Source: Exophiala sp. HKRS030
Taxonomy: Eukaryota > Ascomycota > Eurotiomycetes > Chaetothyriales > Herpotrichiellaceae
Assembly: GCA_023897205.1 (NCBI GenBank)
Contig: JAHWDD010000018.1
Coordinates: forward strand, 49,135-71,512
Length of the DNA stretch: 22,378 bases
Reading direction: 5' to 3'
Shown here piece after piece: positions 1-10,044 of this stretch. Within the stretch, counting starts at the first letter, position 1; each line of letters opens with the position of its first letter. A model generated the notes under the pieces. The model was not told where the DNA came from. It saw only the letters and a list, made by a program, of their open reading frames with translations, and did not search any database. A program made the position numbers and the translations under genes.

Positions 1-1152
1 GACAGCTAGCTCTATTACTTTCGCCGTTCGTGAAGGAGAAGGGCCGGGTTTAACTTTCGACATGACACACAAACTGGGGATGCTGAGCGCTCGTTAAGCA
101 GATACAGTAGAGGACGGGAAGCGAAGAAGGAGCAATATCAAATGATGTAAGGCTGCGTTTGCTGTAATATACTGCCTCACTCGCAGGGTTAGATGTTGTC
201 CAGGGACCAAGTGCCGGGGATTACGAATCGAGAAGACCGCGTACAATCACGTAAGGTTTTGCTAGCCCACCTTGAGCTGAACCCGCGTGGGATTAAATCA
301 CGCCAAACCTAAGCCTCGTGGTCGGTCGTGGTTGAGCCAGCCGATACTCAGGGGAAGGAGGTCGCCAGTTGGTGCAACAACCACGGCTTCTTGGTGTGAT
401 AATAACGCCACTGTATAAACCACTGAGACCCTCGGGAAAGTGCCTCTGTGCGCGGTCACCACTTCGGGAATAAAGTCCTCCAGAAAGCGTGGTAGAATGT
501 GAAACACTTCTACTGATCGACGAGTCTCAATTGGTTGAGCTAATATTGTTCACGAAAACCTCATGGGCTAGACAATAATCGGACCGGTTTTATAGTTACA
601 AAGCTATCCTAAGATGCATACCTTACTCCGTACACTGTATCGTATAGCAGTAAAGACAATAGAATCAGGCTCAAGACGAAATTTAACTCCCTTGTATAGT
701 ATGACCTGCTGGCTGTGATCCTTTTTGGGAAGGTCGCCTGAAGGCGTCAACTGACCGTGATCACGTGACTAACATAATCCCTGGTAAAGTTAGATTAGGA
801 CCATGAGCAAGCCAGGAGCGAATTGATCCTCAGAGGTTACTCCTTGGCACAACTGACTCCTGACGATTTGGTACTGGTAACGAAACCGGCCTCCGCTCGC
901 CCCGAGCCCAGGAATTTGCTCCTGGTACACATTTGAGCTTTGGATAGATCCTCTCCTTGTGGCCAATCAAGACTAGGATTACTCTCCTCGGCCCGCTCTA
1001 CTCCTAAAGAACGCCTGATACCGAGACGACATCTTGAGGAGAGATTACGTCCAAGGACGATTGCTGCAGGACCAATCGTGTCCTTGCCATCCAATTCTCC
1101 TCGTGATGTTCTCCTTGACGTAAGTCGGGCCTAAATCAAAAAGATTGTTTTT
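1..1152. other. Gene-free stretch downstream of the DUF3723 gene
   Basis: I see no supportable coding region here. The short ORFs at 298-507 and 837-1134 resemble no family, and two of them overlap on opposite strands. The stretch holds an E-box palindrome at 761-768, a TACAGTA heptamer at 103-109 and, at about 830-1130, a loose cluster of CTCCT/CCTTG words with no regular period. The left edge probably contains the 3' end of the DUF3723 transcription unit. Confidence 0.5.
761..768. promoter_or_regulatory. E-box palindrome TCACGTGA
   Basis: A perfect 8-bp palindrome around CACGTG, the general bHLH (Pho4/Cbf1-like) binding core. The same (A)TCACGTGA word recurs at 8612-8623 and 9379-9397. No gene start lies close by, so its role is unclear. 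Confidence 0.3.
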
Positions 1153-3618
1153 TTATCTGGCTTGCCTCTTGGAACTTCCCTCGTCCACCATGGCAAGCAC
1201 GCTAGCGGAATCTAGTACTTGTTCATCGATATCTAGCTCTCTCTGAGGCACTAAGACAATCATATTTGTTCCATCCGTAGTCACTGCCTCGAAACAATTG
1301 TCCGGCGTCAAAAGATGCATGTTCGTGTCGAAAATCCGCAGTCCTTTTCGTATATTTTTCTTCGCCACCCGCACCACTTCTGATGGATCAGAAGGATCTA
1401 CCCATATAGATTGCACATTTCGCCAAATATTGTTTTCTCTGATCTTGAAAAGAATGCATACCTGTTCCGGGGATTCCTTGAGTACCATTTGCTGTTGCTC
1501 TCGAAGGTCTCGATCTTCTTTTTTCTCCCGCTCTTGCTCTTGCTCCTGTCGTGCTTGCTCCAGTTCACGTTGTTCCTGCTCACGTTGCTCTTGTTCACGT
1601 TGCTCTTGTTCACGTTGCTCTTGTTCACGTTGCTCTTGCTCACGTTGCTCCTGCTCACGTTGCTCCTGTCGGGCTTGTTCCTGCTCACGTTGTTCCTGCT
1701 CACGTTGCTCTTGTTCACGTTGCTCTTGTTCACGTTGCTCTTGTTCACGTTGCTCTTGTCGTGCTTGCTCCTGTCGGGCTAGTTCCTGTCGGGCTTGTTC
1801 CTGCTCACGTTGCTCCTCCCGTGCTTGTTCCTCCCGTTCCTGCCGAGAATGCTGCTCAGCGGCATCAATGCTATGGTGAGAAGTCACTAATTGATTCAAT
1901 ACCTGGGCCAACAAGTCGTCCAAGAAATCCGAAGGTCCCATGAAAGCGAAATAAAAGGATCTGAGCACGAAAAATGACGTGATGCCTTCGCCGCTCCCAT
2001 CTTGCTGGTTGTGCAGGTGGTGAAGGAATAGAAAATTCTGATCGTTCTGAAAATTGTCCAAGTTGGGTAAACCACATCTTCGTTGCAGCTTTTCACCAGG
2101 GCCTGAAGTTACGAGTAATGGCCTGGACAACTCCGGAGCAATGGGAGATCCCAGTAATTCTTCCGTATCCAAAAGCCGGCGAATTTCAGGTGACTCGAAC
2201 CCGACACGGATGGCCAATTCCGCGAACTGGCGTAGTGTGACTCGATTAGCCTTCACACGAGGTCTGACGGTCACATCGTCACTGATGGGTTCCTGTGGGA
2301 TTTCGACAAAGTGTCTCATGGCAAAGGCGATGATCTGACGGAAACCGAGGTCTATCTGTGTGTCGTGCGGGCCTTGAACTGTTTCAAACCGTGACTCACC
2401 CACTTGAATCACCACTCGGTCATCGTGTTGATTGGTGGCGCTAAATCGGCCTTCAAAGGCCGATAGGATCGTGTCGCGGCGCGATATCGGCATCAGGTGC
2501 TTGACGCTCCCGATGCATGCCTCCCAGTAGGTGACATCCCGGAAAAATGTATGCAGGGATGGGATCAGGTACTTAAATCCGCATAACCGTTGAAAGATGT
2601 GCCGTCGCTGCTCCTCACTGAAGGCTCTCAGAATTCGGCCAGCATGGATTTGGGCTTCAATCTCCTCCGCGTCAAGTGTGGAAACACCTGGAGCTCGGAG
2701 CTCCAGCGCCTTCACGTCTCGATGATCAAACCTTTGCATGGCACTGGGTTCACCATCAACCAAATCGTGCCAAAATCGTCGGACGTGTTCAAGATAGTTC
2801 AGTATCTCCTGCGACAAGTCGGTCTATGCTAAGTTAATGTTTGGTAGCACCACTTACGTCGTCAGACTTCAGTCCCAGCACCTTGTGAAGCGTTGTGAGT
2901 AACATCCCGCCCCATAGGCCGGATACATCGAGCAGAGCGTCGAATGCTGCTGTGATTTCAGGGTGCTTTAACAGTGCTTTCAAATTACGACTCCGGCAAC
3001 CTCGGAGGCGAGCCCACCATCGCGATTCAAAGCTGAAGTTGCGCTGAAAGTGGTACTGACGGATCTTGTAGAAGATCATTCCGTCCGTGGGGATGCTTTC
3101 GTTCGCGTATTCCTCGACGAGGCAGCGCTTGACATCCGTCGACAAACCTGGCCGGCACATCAGTCCGCAGCGTTCACCGTGAAGCTCGGTAACTCACCCC
3201 CAAGGTAGATGTCAGCGATCCACCATTTGTCCCGAGGAGACAAAAATTCGCGACCGGCTTGGATACGGTGCTTTCCATGGAGGCAGATGACTTCTGCACC
3301 AGTAGGAAATCGAAGCTCCGGGTAGTCATCTCTTCGGGGGCCGAGCAGCTCTGATGCTGCCACACCTGAAAGAGCGAGGGCCGCCTCGAAACACCTTTCA
3401 TCAATTTCGACCAAAATACGATTGTTGATGAATTGTGGTCGACATCTTTCGCGTCGATAGATACCCTTCAGACGGTCAATGTTTTCTTTATCAAGTTGCT
3501 CATGAGCCTCGAAATGATACTTCAGAATATCAAGAGAAACACGTGCGGTCCCTCGATGTTGCCGGCGCCTTTCCGTTTCGAACTTTGTATCCTCCAGTCG
3601 TGCTCGGCTGGTTCGCAT
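1153..3618 (-). CDS. DUF3723 family protein with Q/E/R-rich repeat (3 exons)
   Basis: Exons are 3618-3198, 3147-2858 and 2808-1153, giving 788 residues. Intron 1 (50 nt, GTGAGT donor) and intron 2 (49 nt, GTAAGT donor) restore one continuous frame through the conserved joins YLGGLSTDVKR and LKSDDEILNYLEH. The N-terminal half matches DUF3723 as I know it: RGTARVSLDIL, a CLHGKHRIQAGREFL motif, DKWWIADIY, FYKIRQY and FDALLDVSGLWGG, roughly residues 20-260. About residues 557-660 are a five-residue EQEQR repeat, predicted to be a highly charged helix or coiled coil. A conserved-looking C-terminal segment follows (WVDPSDPSEVVRVAKK, LLTPDNCFEAVTTDGTN). The biochemical function of DUF3723 is unknown. 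The family is one of the accessory gene types repeatedly found in Starship elements. All three exons are open, with no sign of decay. Confidence 0.9.
1541..1850 (-). repeat. Coding 15-bp minisatellite (EQEQR units) in the DUF3723 gene
   Basis: About twenty tandem 15-bp units; on the plus strand the core reads CACGTTGCTCTTGTT. Variants encode REQEQ, ARQEQ and ELARQ. The unit length is a multiple of three, so gain or loss of copies keeps the frame. The array produces long artefactual ORFs in other frames on both strands. Confidence 0.9.
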
Positions 3619-3740
3619 GACGAGGAAATTTTTAGAAGTACGAAATTTTCAATGCCGAACTGTGCACGAATGATAAGAACAATCGATCAATAACGCCGCG
3701 CGATTTACAGAGTTTGGAAATCTTACCTGACTTGGTCTTG

Positions 3741-3747
3741 TTATATA
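3741..3747 (-). promoter_or_regulatory. Possible TATA box for the DUF3723 gene
   Basis: TATATAA on the minus strand, about 125 nt upstream of the chosen ATG at 3618. The spacing is plausible for a fungal promoter, but short A/T motifs also occur by chance. Confidence 0.3.
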
Positions 3748-4249
3748 GCACGATAAATGTTGTTACAGTATATCCGACGAACTTGCTAAGGAAGTAACCA
3801 CGTGGATTTGACATCACGCCCCGTAAGCCTCCCGACTTCATATACCATGCACGGCGAAGATGCCAAAACACAGCCGGTCCCGGCCTCGTCCTCTGAGCTC
3901 ACTGAGGCCGTTATGATTTATTGATAACGTCCCTCGATATGATGACCTTTTTCAGTGTCGTTCGTATCGACCTCCATTCTGTGACTGACTATATCTTCCC
4001 TTCCAGCTCCGTCTCTACACATGGAATTTTGATACTCTGATAATGGTGTGGACCAGAGAAATGGAGCATGTCAGCTCAAGGGTGCATTTTTCGGCCATAG
4101 TAAGCTAATACCCTTGCTTAACACCTTGTAGCACCGTGCCATTTCTCATCCGTCGAGTTCTGAGAAAAGATGAATAAAAAGGTGATTCAATCAATGGGGA
4201 ACACAAAGTGACATTGTGCCAATATCATACAAGTATGTAAGTCTGCTAC

Positions 4250-4824
4250 TTAGCCCTGAGCTTCATCACCGTTAATCTCGTCTACTACCGAAAGCACAAG
4301 ACTCGAACGCCTCGGAGAACGGTGCGACAGTGGCGGAAACCCAACAGTGATGGTCTTTGAGACAGTTCTCCATTCAGACCTCTGCATTCTTGAGCTGGAT
4401 CCGAAGCAGTACCACCATAAGTTCTCGGATCTTATAGTAATATCTGCGAAAGATAAAATACGGAAGACATGGCAGAAGGCTTCGCCACAGTACAACTTAA
4501 CATCCAGAAACATGCTCGCGAATAGGGTGCCTTCGAGATAATTGTGAAGATTTGTCACTATTATGACTCTCTCCACATTTGGCGTCCGCGTCAGAGCCGA
4601 GGAAAGCCGTACCGTAAGCTCATGCGTCGGTAGATTGACCGTAACTCGACGCAAGATGGAAGGGGCTGTCGACAGCCGCAACCCGACACTCGATGAAGGG
4701 GGGTACTGATTGGCCGCAACCGTCCCAGACTGAGGGGATCTGGGCGGGTGGCGACAGAAACAGCTGAGAACGCATTAAGTAATGCCGCATCAGCGAACAC
4801 TTTGGGGTCGATCTGCCCTGCCAT
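4250..4824 (-). CDS. Doubtful hypothetical ORF pair
   Basis: Two overlapping minus-strand ORFs in different frames, 4824-4591 (77 aa) and 4681-4250 (143 aa), might be exons of one small gene. I found no convincing splice pair that joins them and recognise no domain. The longer one starts at an ATG (MRLSTAPSILRR) and contains a hydrophobic middle (residues about 35-75). It could equally be random open sequence or the remains of a decayed gene. Neither neighbour helps to assign a role. Confidence 0.15.
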
Positions 4825-5739
4825 TTGCCATTTGATCTAGGAATGTTCAACAGCTCCTCGATCACTTGACGCTAAGGGCTGGAAGTGGTGAAGCTTGACC
4901 CCTGGCGTTACCTAGATCCCTATTGCAAGACTCTGAAAGTACTCAGTGCGTTGCTACAGAGCTTCCCGAAACCGCCCTCCCCCTTGCTGACACACTACAA
5001 CTCTCTTCCGTAAAAGACTAAGGAATAAGCGGAACATCTCTGGCCAAATATGTATTAGTTTGCTCTAAATCTTTCACTCAATGATGAATGGCGCTTATGA
5101 GCCTCGGTTTTACGTGGTTGGTAAGGCAGTTGTAAAGACTTCCTACGATAATGCGCACCTACTGAAATTTGACAGTACTGTATATGGAGCGTAGCGCTGA
5201 CTTTGGTACCGTACAGCAAATCACAACATGGCATATTTCGACCAGAGACCGCAGTATGGCGTGGATCTTGCTTGCCCGATAAGGAAGCCTCTGTGCTACT
5301 GTGTACTGTACCGCAGCTTCCATCATGCTACTCCATTTCCCTAGCCCTGCTCTAGGTCAGTACCATGGATTTCCTCAACGAAAAAATTTTGTCTTGGATT
5401 AGTGATCCCATTTTTGGTTATATCCTTAGTCTGCGGAAAACTCTTCGTAGACGAGATCTTGGCCCCGTTGCTCTGGTCTCGATAGCACATAGAGTCTCGG
5501 CGGGCTCAGCTGACGTAGATTGCAACGCTTGCAGTCGACCTTCAATTTCGAGACACTATCTCGAGGAAGGTCCTTGAATGGCGGCATATCCAGATAATGC
5601 TCGAGAATACATTTCTTTCGCCATGTCCTTGCGATCCGTCCGCGAATAGAGGTTACCGAAGGCAAATATAGTGTTTATCGCTAGTAGATACGACGATACA
5701 AGCTTAATGCCAAGAGCCTCTTCGTAGCCTTACAGCGCC

Positions 5740-6200
5740 CGAAGGTACATCTTCTCCGCCTCAGCTAGCTTGCCTTGGTCGGCGTAGAGGTTGCCTAGGT
5801 TGTTGACCGTGTTGAGTGTCGATGTGTGATCCGGTCCAAGTGCCTCCTCCTTGCCTTGCAGCGCTCGAAGGTACATCTTCTCCGCCTCAGCTAGCTTGCC
5901 TTGGTCGGCGTAGAGTAAGCCTAGGTTGTTGACCGTGTTGAGTGTCGATGTGTGATCCGGTCCAAGTGCCTCCTCCTTGCCTTGCAGCGCTCGAAGGTAC
6001 ATCTTCTCCGCCTCGGCTAGCTTACCTTGGTCGCCGTAGAGGTTGCCTAGGTTGTTGACTGTGTTGAGTGTCGATGTGTGATCCGGTCCAAGTGCCTCCT
6101 CCTTGCCTTGCAGCGCTCGAAGGTACATCTTCTCCGCTTCGGCCAGCTTACCTTGGTCGCCGTAGAGGTCGCCCAAAGAGTGAAAAGCCCATTTCAGTCC
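5740..6200 (-). repeat. Tandem 126-bp TPR-coding repeats
   Basis: Equivalent bases recur at 5771, 5897, 6023 and 6149, exactly 126 bp (42 codons) apart. Each unit encodes a TPR of the type EAEKMYLRALQGKEEALGPD followed by HTSTLNTVNNLG. The complete units are nearly identical in DNA, differing for example at GGCGTAGAGTAAG versus GGCGTAGAGGTTG. This points to recent duplication or homogenisation. The downstream, last unit has diverged and carries the TAA stop. Confidence 0.9.
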
Positions 6201-6590
6201 GTCTGTATTGACCTTGTCAGTCATGATAAAGAGGTCCTGTCGTGTCGCGTGTTGTAGGAGTCGCCGTTGTAAAAGCCACCAATCCTTCTGTATGGTGCTG
6301 GGAACTTCTGAAGCCACACAGGTCAAAGCCAGCCTGGCCAAGCCCTTGTCCCACTTCTGGTTAAGCATAGACACTGTCCAGGAGTGTACACAGCTATGCA
6401 CACTATACCTTCCAGCCCCAAGCGGCAGTGATAGAGATCGATCTATATCGACCAGTCCGAAGCTGCATAGAAGCGTAACCGCCTCATTAAAGTTCAAGTC
6501 GTCCTCGACCAGCTTCTGTACCCATTCGTCGTCTGCGGAACTGGCATGTCGAAGAAGTTCGAACCACACATCTTGTCTGTCAAAATACGC

Positions 6591-6593
6591 CTA
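6591..6593 (-). other. In-frame TAG nonsense codon in the NLR
   Basis: The codon sits where relatives have Trp in a QLWAYF-like stretch; the frame reads KLLQW-stop-AYFDRQDVWFELLRH. A TGG to TAG change is a C to T transition on the opposite strand with A as the next base, the CpA context preferred by RIP. The only GT-AG pair nearby would define a 19-nt intron, too short to be spliced. Confidence 0.8.
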
Positions 6594-8611
6594 CCACTGA
6601 AGCAATTTGGCCGAAGCAGCATTCTGGCGTTCGATCCGGTCGAACGTGATCTGCCATGTCGTGTACAGTGATCGATCCTCATAAGAACTGAGTTGTGGGG
6701 TCGTCATCTGAAGCCTTAACCACGACGCCTGATAAAGCCGAAGATAATCCGAGAAACTCGTGGTCACGTGCCGAAGGTAAGCCCCTGCAGCAGAAAGAGC
6801 CAGAGGGAGACCGTCGAGTTCTTCAACTAGCGCTATGGCGCCACGGTCTGTTTTCATGAGCGCTGCTTTGACATCGTAATTTCGAAGTGGGAATCACCTA
6901 CCAATTTGGATGTTTCCCCGTTTGGACGTATTGGATAGGATCTCTAGGCCTTCCTTAACTGTCTGCAACTTTTGAACATGGAGTTGATAACCCTGGTTAA
7001 CTTGTGCCGATCGCGTGGTGATGATGATGGAACCATGATCTGCTCGGGGGAGGAATTGGCGTATATTAACTGCAGAGGGGTCGAGATTATCAGCTGTCCG
7101 AGGGTTGTCGTAATTATCATAGATCATCAGCCACCGCGTATTTGTCTTGAGGCTGAGCCAGGCGTTGACCGCCGTGACCACTTGATCAGGATTTCCGTCC
7201 AAATCCAAGCTGGCGAGTGCACTAGTGGAAATGCTGGCTCCCTGATCTTCGAGGATACGTTGGGCGACGTTTCGAAAACTTAACTTGAGGGAACCCTCGT
7301 CATTAGCATTTAACCAGAAGATTGCTGTGTATCTCTCCTTATGCTGGGTGATATATTTGATGGCCAGTTGAGTTTTTTCGATCCCTCTCAGACCGTGGAG
7401 AACGATCGTTGATCGAAAGTCGGGGCCGTGCAACACACGGCGCATCTCGGCAAGCTCGTTCTCCCTAGCCACGAATTGTGCTGCTTCAGGAATGGCCAAG
7501 CGATCGAACCCGACGACGAACTGATCAGAATCATGCCCTAGCGCGATTAGCTCCATTGATCGATTAGTTAGTGCTGAGATCAAGAGCACCTACCACGGTA
7601 GATTTTGTCAATCTCGTCCTGGAGTCGCTTATGGGCCTTCTCCTGGCCTTCTCCATAGACCAGTGGCATAGAAACGTCGAAAATACCCAGCAAGCAATAG
7701 GCCTGATCTTCTTCCTCCTTAGTGTGTCGACCCGATGTCCAGGACATCCGCTCGCCACGGCTGAAGGTCTCCAAAGGCGCCCCTTTTAAAGCGGCATGAG
7801 GGATGCCGGTAATGTCGTGGATGAGGTCCTGTAGCGTCAGCTTGCTCCCCAATCGTTCGCCTTCCAAACTGAAGAAGTCCACCTGTGTCGGCGCAAGGAG
7901 CTCCTGAAGCGTCCAACCTCGCGTGAACCATCGACTTTTCTTGAAGGTCGCCTCCCACGGAATGGTGCCTAGCTGAGGGGCGTCTTGGCCATCATGTAGC
8001 GATACATCTGTCAGGTAGGCATAACATCGAGTGGCCTTCTGATACCAGCGAAACATGGAGTTGATAGCCTTGGTGAGCTCCTTGTTATTCCTCTTATCGA
8101 TGCAGCAGGTGTCGATCCAGAAATATCGAAGGCCATCGGCCGAAGCCTTGTCCGCGCAAAATTCGATCTTTTTCCACCCAGCTTTCCCCTCCCCGGTGCC
8201 CGCCTCCACGTCGTGAAAGCTAATCTCGTCGTTACTGTCTCTTGACCAGGTATGGGAGAGGATAGCGTAAGCTGGGATGTCCGTTCTTGTGGATTCCCTA
8301 AAGGCCAGATCGCCGTTGGGTTTGCGCTCTAAGAGGCGCATCGTGGGGTGTGGGGAGCAGACGGGGCAGGTTTTGGGGCAGACACTACTCGAAGAGCTCG
8401 GGCGGCATGGCGAGGCAAAGTTGGTATCTCACGCATGGAAGAAGTGACAACCTGATCACAGAAAAAGTAAAAAGCGCTTCGTCAAAGGTGACGTCCGTAA
8501 GGTTGCGTCGTAGCGGAGCTCACACATAATGCCACGCCGCAGTGAGGCTGAACATTGTATCAGGAGGCTGCCATGCGCGCGAGGTCTGTGCAGCTGTACA
8601 CCGGTTAGAAT

Positions 8612-8623
8612 AGTCACGTGACT
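8612..8623. promoter_or_regulatory. 12-bp E-box palindrome AGTCACGTGACT
   Basis: A perfect 12-bp palindrome centred on CACGTG, about 270 bp upstream of the NLR start codon. The symmetry suits a dimeric bHLH or bZIP regulator. No binding factor can be named from the sequence. Confidence 0.4.
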
Positions 8624-9378
8624 GTAGCCTTTTGGCGCGGTCATGCGCTTGATTCCAAAAGGGTCTGATCTGAGCCAGCCTCAGCCACATCTCGACCCCG
8701 CAAACGAGGAGTATGGTGGCTGTGCTAGCTAGGATTGGACGAAAATTCGAGGACACTCTGGCAAGATGGCTTGGCCGAGAGCAGTTCGATACTGCACCTT
8801 CTCCTACTACACGTGTTGCTCTGCGCAGGCTCTTAACGCTGCGTAAAAATGGCACCAAACCTCTCAGCTTCACAGCATGCGCAGATCCACTGTAGGAGCA
8901 ACATCCAATTAAACCTTGAAACCGACGGGGATGGAGTGATCACTGGTATAGCACTACAATGACTTACCAGTGATTCTTGTGGCTAAATATTCTCATAGCT
9001 ATTGAGCGCGAGCACTTCTGCAGCATATGAGCCTCTCATAGCCTTATTACCGTAATATGTGGTGTGCGGTGAGAATTATAATGTACATATCATGTATTAC
9101 TCAGTGTATTTTTGGTACTTGACTGGTATGACAGAAACCACGGGAAGAGGCGGCCGAGTAGTACCCCGATATTAGTGAGTGTACTATCACTAAATAGGCA
9201 TTATTGAGGCACCCTATAATTTAAAGTTTCTGCGAAAGAAACTCACCACACTATATACAGGGGAGGGCAGTTTCGGGAAACTCTGTACAGTATCAATGTA
9301 TTGTAGAGCCAAAGGGACCAAAGGGTTCCTGCCTAGTTTTATGGAGGTTGGCGCAGGGGTCTATGTACCAAGTGACGA

Positions 9379-9397
9379 ATCACGTGTCGCACGTGAT
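9379..9397. promoter_or_regulatory. Double E-box inverted repeat ATCACGTG-N3-CACGTGAT
   Basis: Two CACGTG cores form a perfect 8-bp inverted repeat with a 3-bp spacer, about 135 bp upstream of the MAPEG start codon. Each core is itself palindromic, so the site could hold two bHLH dimers side by side. Confidence 0.45.
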
Positions 9398-9531
9398 GCC
9401 AAGCTATGACAAATGAAGATCAGGAAATATTCATCTCAACTCGGATATCCACCTTGATTTACTATGCCCATAACGTTTGATAGCCTCGAACAAATATCTG
9501 AGTGGCAATCTTCCTTAATTCTTTCTACTGT

Positions 9532-10035
9532 ATGGAGCGAATAAATATCTCATATTATACCCTCCCAGCCGCATGGCTCCTCTGCTTAGCGCTGCATGTC
9601 TATGCTATCACACTCTATGACAAAGCTTCGCCAGAGTCGAAGTTCGATAGAGTGAACCCTAGGACTTTGCTAGCTGCCCTGGAAGCCAGCTAAGCAATAG
9701 AGACATCTACCAAGCAACGTATTGCGCGTGCTGAAGGAGCACAATACAACGGTTTTGAGAACCTCGGCTTTTTTGCTGGCTCTGTGGTTGCGGGAAATGC
9801 TCATGGCGTCGATGTCTTGTGGTTGAATGCACTGAGTATCACATATCTCCTCAATAGAGCATTGTTCAATGTGCTTTACATCAGAGGAGCTTCGGGATTC
9901 GCAAGGGGCGGTGTATTCTATGCAGCACTCACGTAAGCCTTGAAAGCTTCCTCACAGTTCCCTACTAAATTCGTATATAGCGCTGTAATTACTCTCTACA
10001 TTAAAGCTGGCAATCGAAGCTTTATAAAATCATAA
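9532..10035 (+). pseudogene. MAPEG-family membrane protein, one premature stop
   Basis: The reading begins at ATG 9532 (MERINISYYTLPAAWLLCL) and runs to TAA 10033-10035, with one intron at 9933-9980 (48 nt, branch CTACTAAAT). It gives 151 codons, the usual size for fungal MAPEG proteins. Family features are visible: an N-terminal hydrophobic segment, LYDKASP, NPRTLLAALE, RAEGAQYNGFENLGFFAG, a middle hydrophobic stretch (WLNALSITYLLNRALF) and a C-terminal one. MAPEG proteins are four-helix membrane proteins of glutathione and eicosanoid metabolism; the substrates of the fungal ones are mostly unknown. Codon 54 is TAA (9691-9693), in frame between LAALEAS and AIETSTKQRIARAEG. No GT donor is placed to remove it without deleting conserved sequence. 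CAA to TAA would be a RIP-type change. It is otherwise intact, so the loss looks recent. Confidence 0.85.
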
Positions 10036-10044
10036 TCTAACTAG

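Larger units (their letters stand above)
3619..5417. other. Spacer between the DUF3723 gene and the NLR gene
   Basis: Intergenic apart from one doubtful minus-strand ORF pair at 4250-4824. The right part, 5160-5320, carries two TACTGTA heptamers (5176-5182, 5304-5310) among several GTAC words. I found no repeat boundary, transposase or RNA gene here. Confidence 0.45.
5418..8341 (-). pseudogene. HET/NB-ARC/TPR NOD-like receptor, interrupted by in-frame stops
   Basis: Exon 1 (8341-7594) encodes a HET domain with its three signature stretches: AILSHTW, YFWIDTCCIDK and WFTRGWTLQELLAP. A 56-nt intron (7593-7538) joins it to an NB-ARC domain (7537-6902) with kinase-2 LMIYDNYDN and sensor SIIITTRSA. 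A second intron (6901-6848, 54 nt) leads to the GLPLAL region, a winged-helix-like part and TPR repeats. The frame is continuous to 5418 except for TAG at 6593-6591 (after KLLQW), TAA at 5732-5730 (after MYLRAL) and TAG at 5558-5556. The surrounding residues continue the family pattern in the same frame, so these are nonsense changes rather than missed introns. The Walker A motif is also degenerate (GLRGIEKT for GxGGIGKT). Intact relatives are cytosolic NLRs linked to heterokaryon incompatibility and immunity-like cell death. At best, a HET plus partial NB-ARC product could be made. Confidence 0.87.
8342..9531. other. Divergent promoter region between the NLR and MAPEG genes
   Basis: About 1.2 kb, A/T-rich in its right half, with no gene I can support. 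The 117-aa minus ORF at 8873-8520 resembles nothing known. It holds E-box palindromes (8612-8623, 9379-9397), TACAGTA at 9286-9292 and TACTGTA at 9526-9532, overlapping the MAPEG start. Confidence 0.5.

Noticed and set aside
830..1130. Cluster of CTCCT/CCTTG words as a possible element end or repeat
   Set aside because: The words have no fixed spacing or orientation pattern and are too short to separate from chance.
1541..1850. CRISPR-like repeat array
   Set aside because: The units are contiguous 15-mers without spacers, within a fungal coding exon.
1298..1943. Long ORFs in other frames over the 15-bp repeat (Cys/Ser-rich, Leu-rich, Ala/Val/His-rich)
   Set aside because: They are pure translations of the minisatellite on the wrong strand or frame. 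The DUF3723 frame explains the region.
3160..3160. Overlapping stop/start TGATG between two DUF3723 ORFs, suggesting a frameshift
   Set aside because: A 50-nt intron with GTGAGT donor (3197-3148) restores the frame and the conserved family sequence.
6569..6593. Short intron removing the TAG in the NLR
   Set aside because: The only usable GT-AG pair close by gives 19 nt. A longer option (to an AG at about 6532) creates a new TGA at the junction and deletes conserved residues.
8520..8873. 117-aa minus ORF upstream of the NLR
   Set aside because: No recognisable domain; it overlaps a plus ORF and lies in the promoter region with the E-box palindrome.
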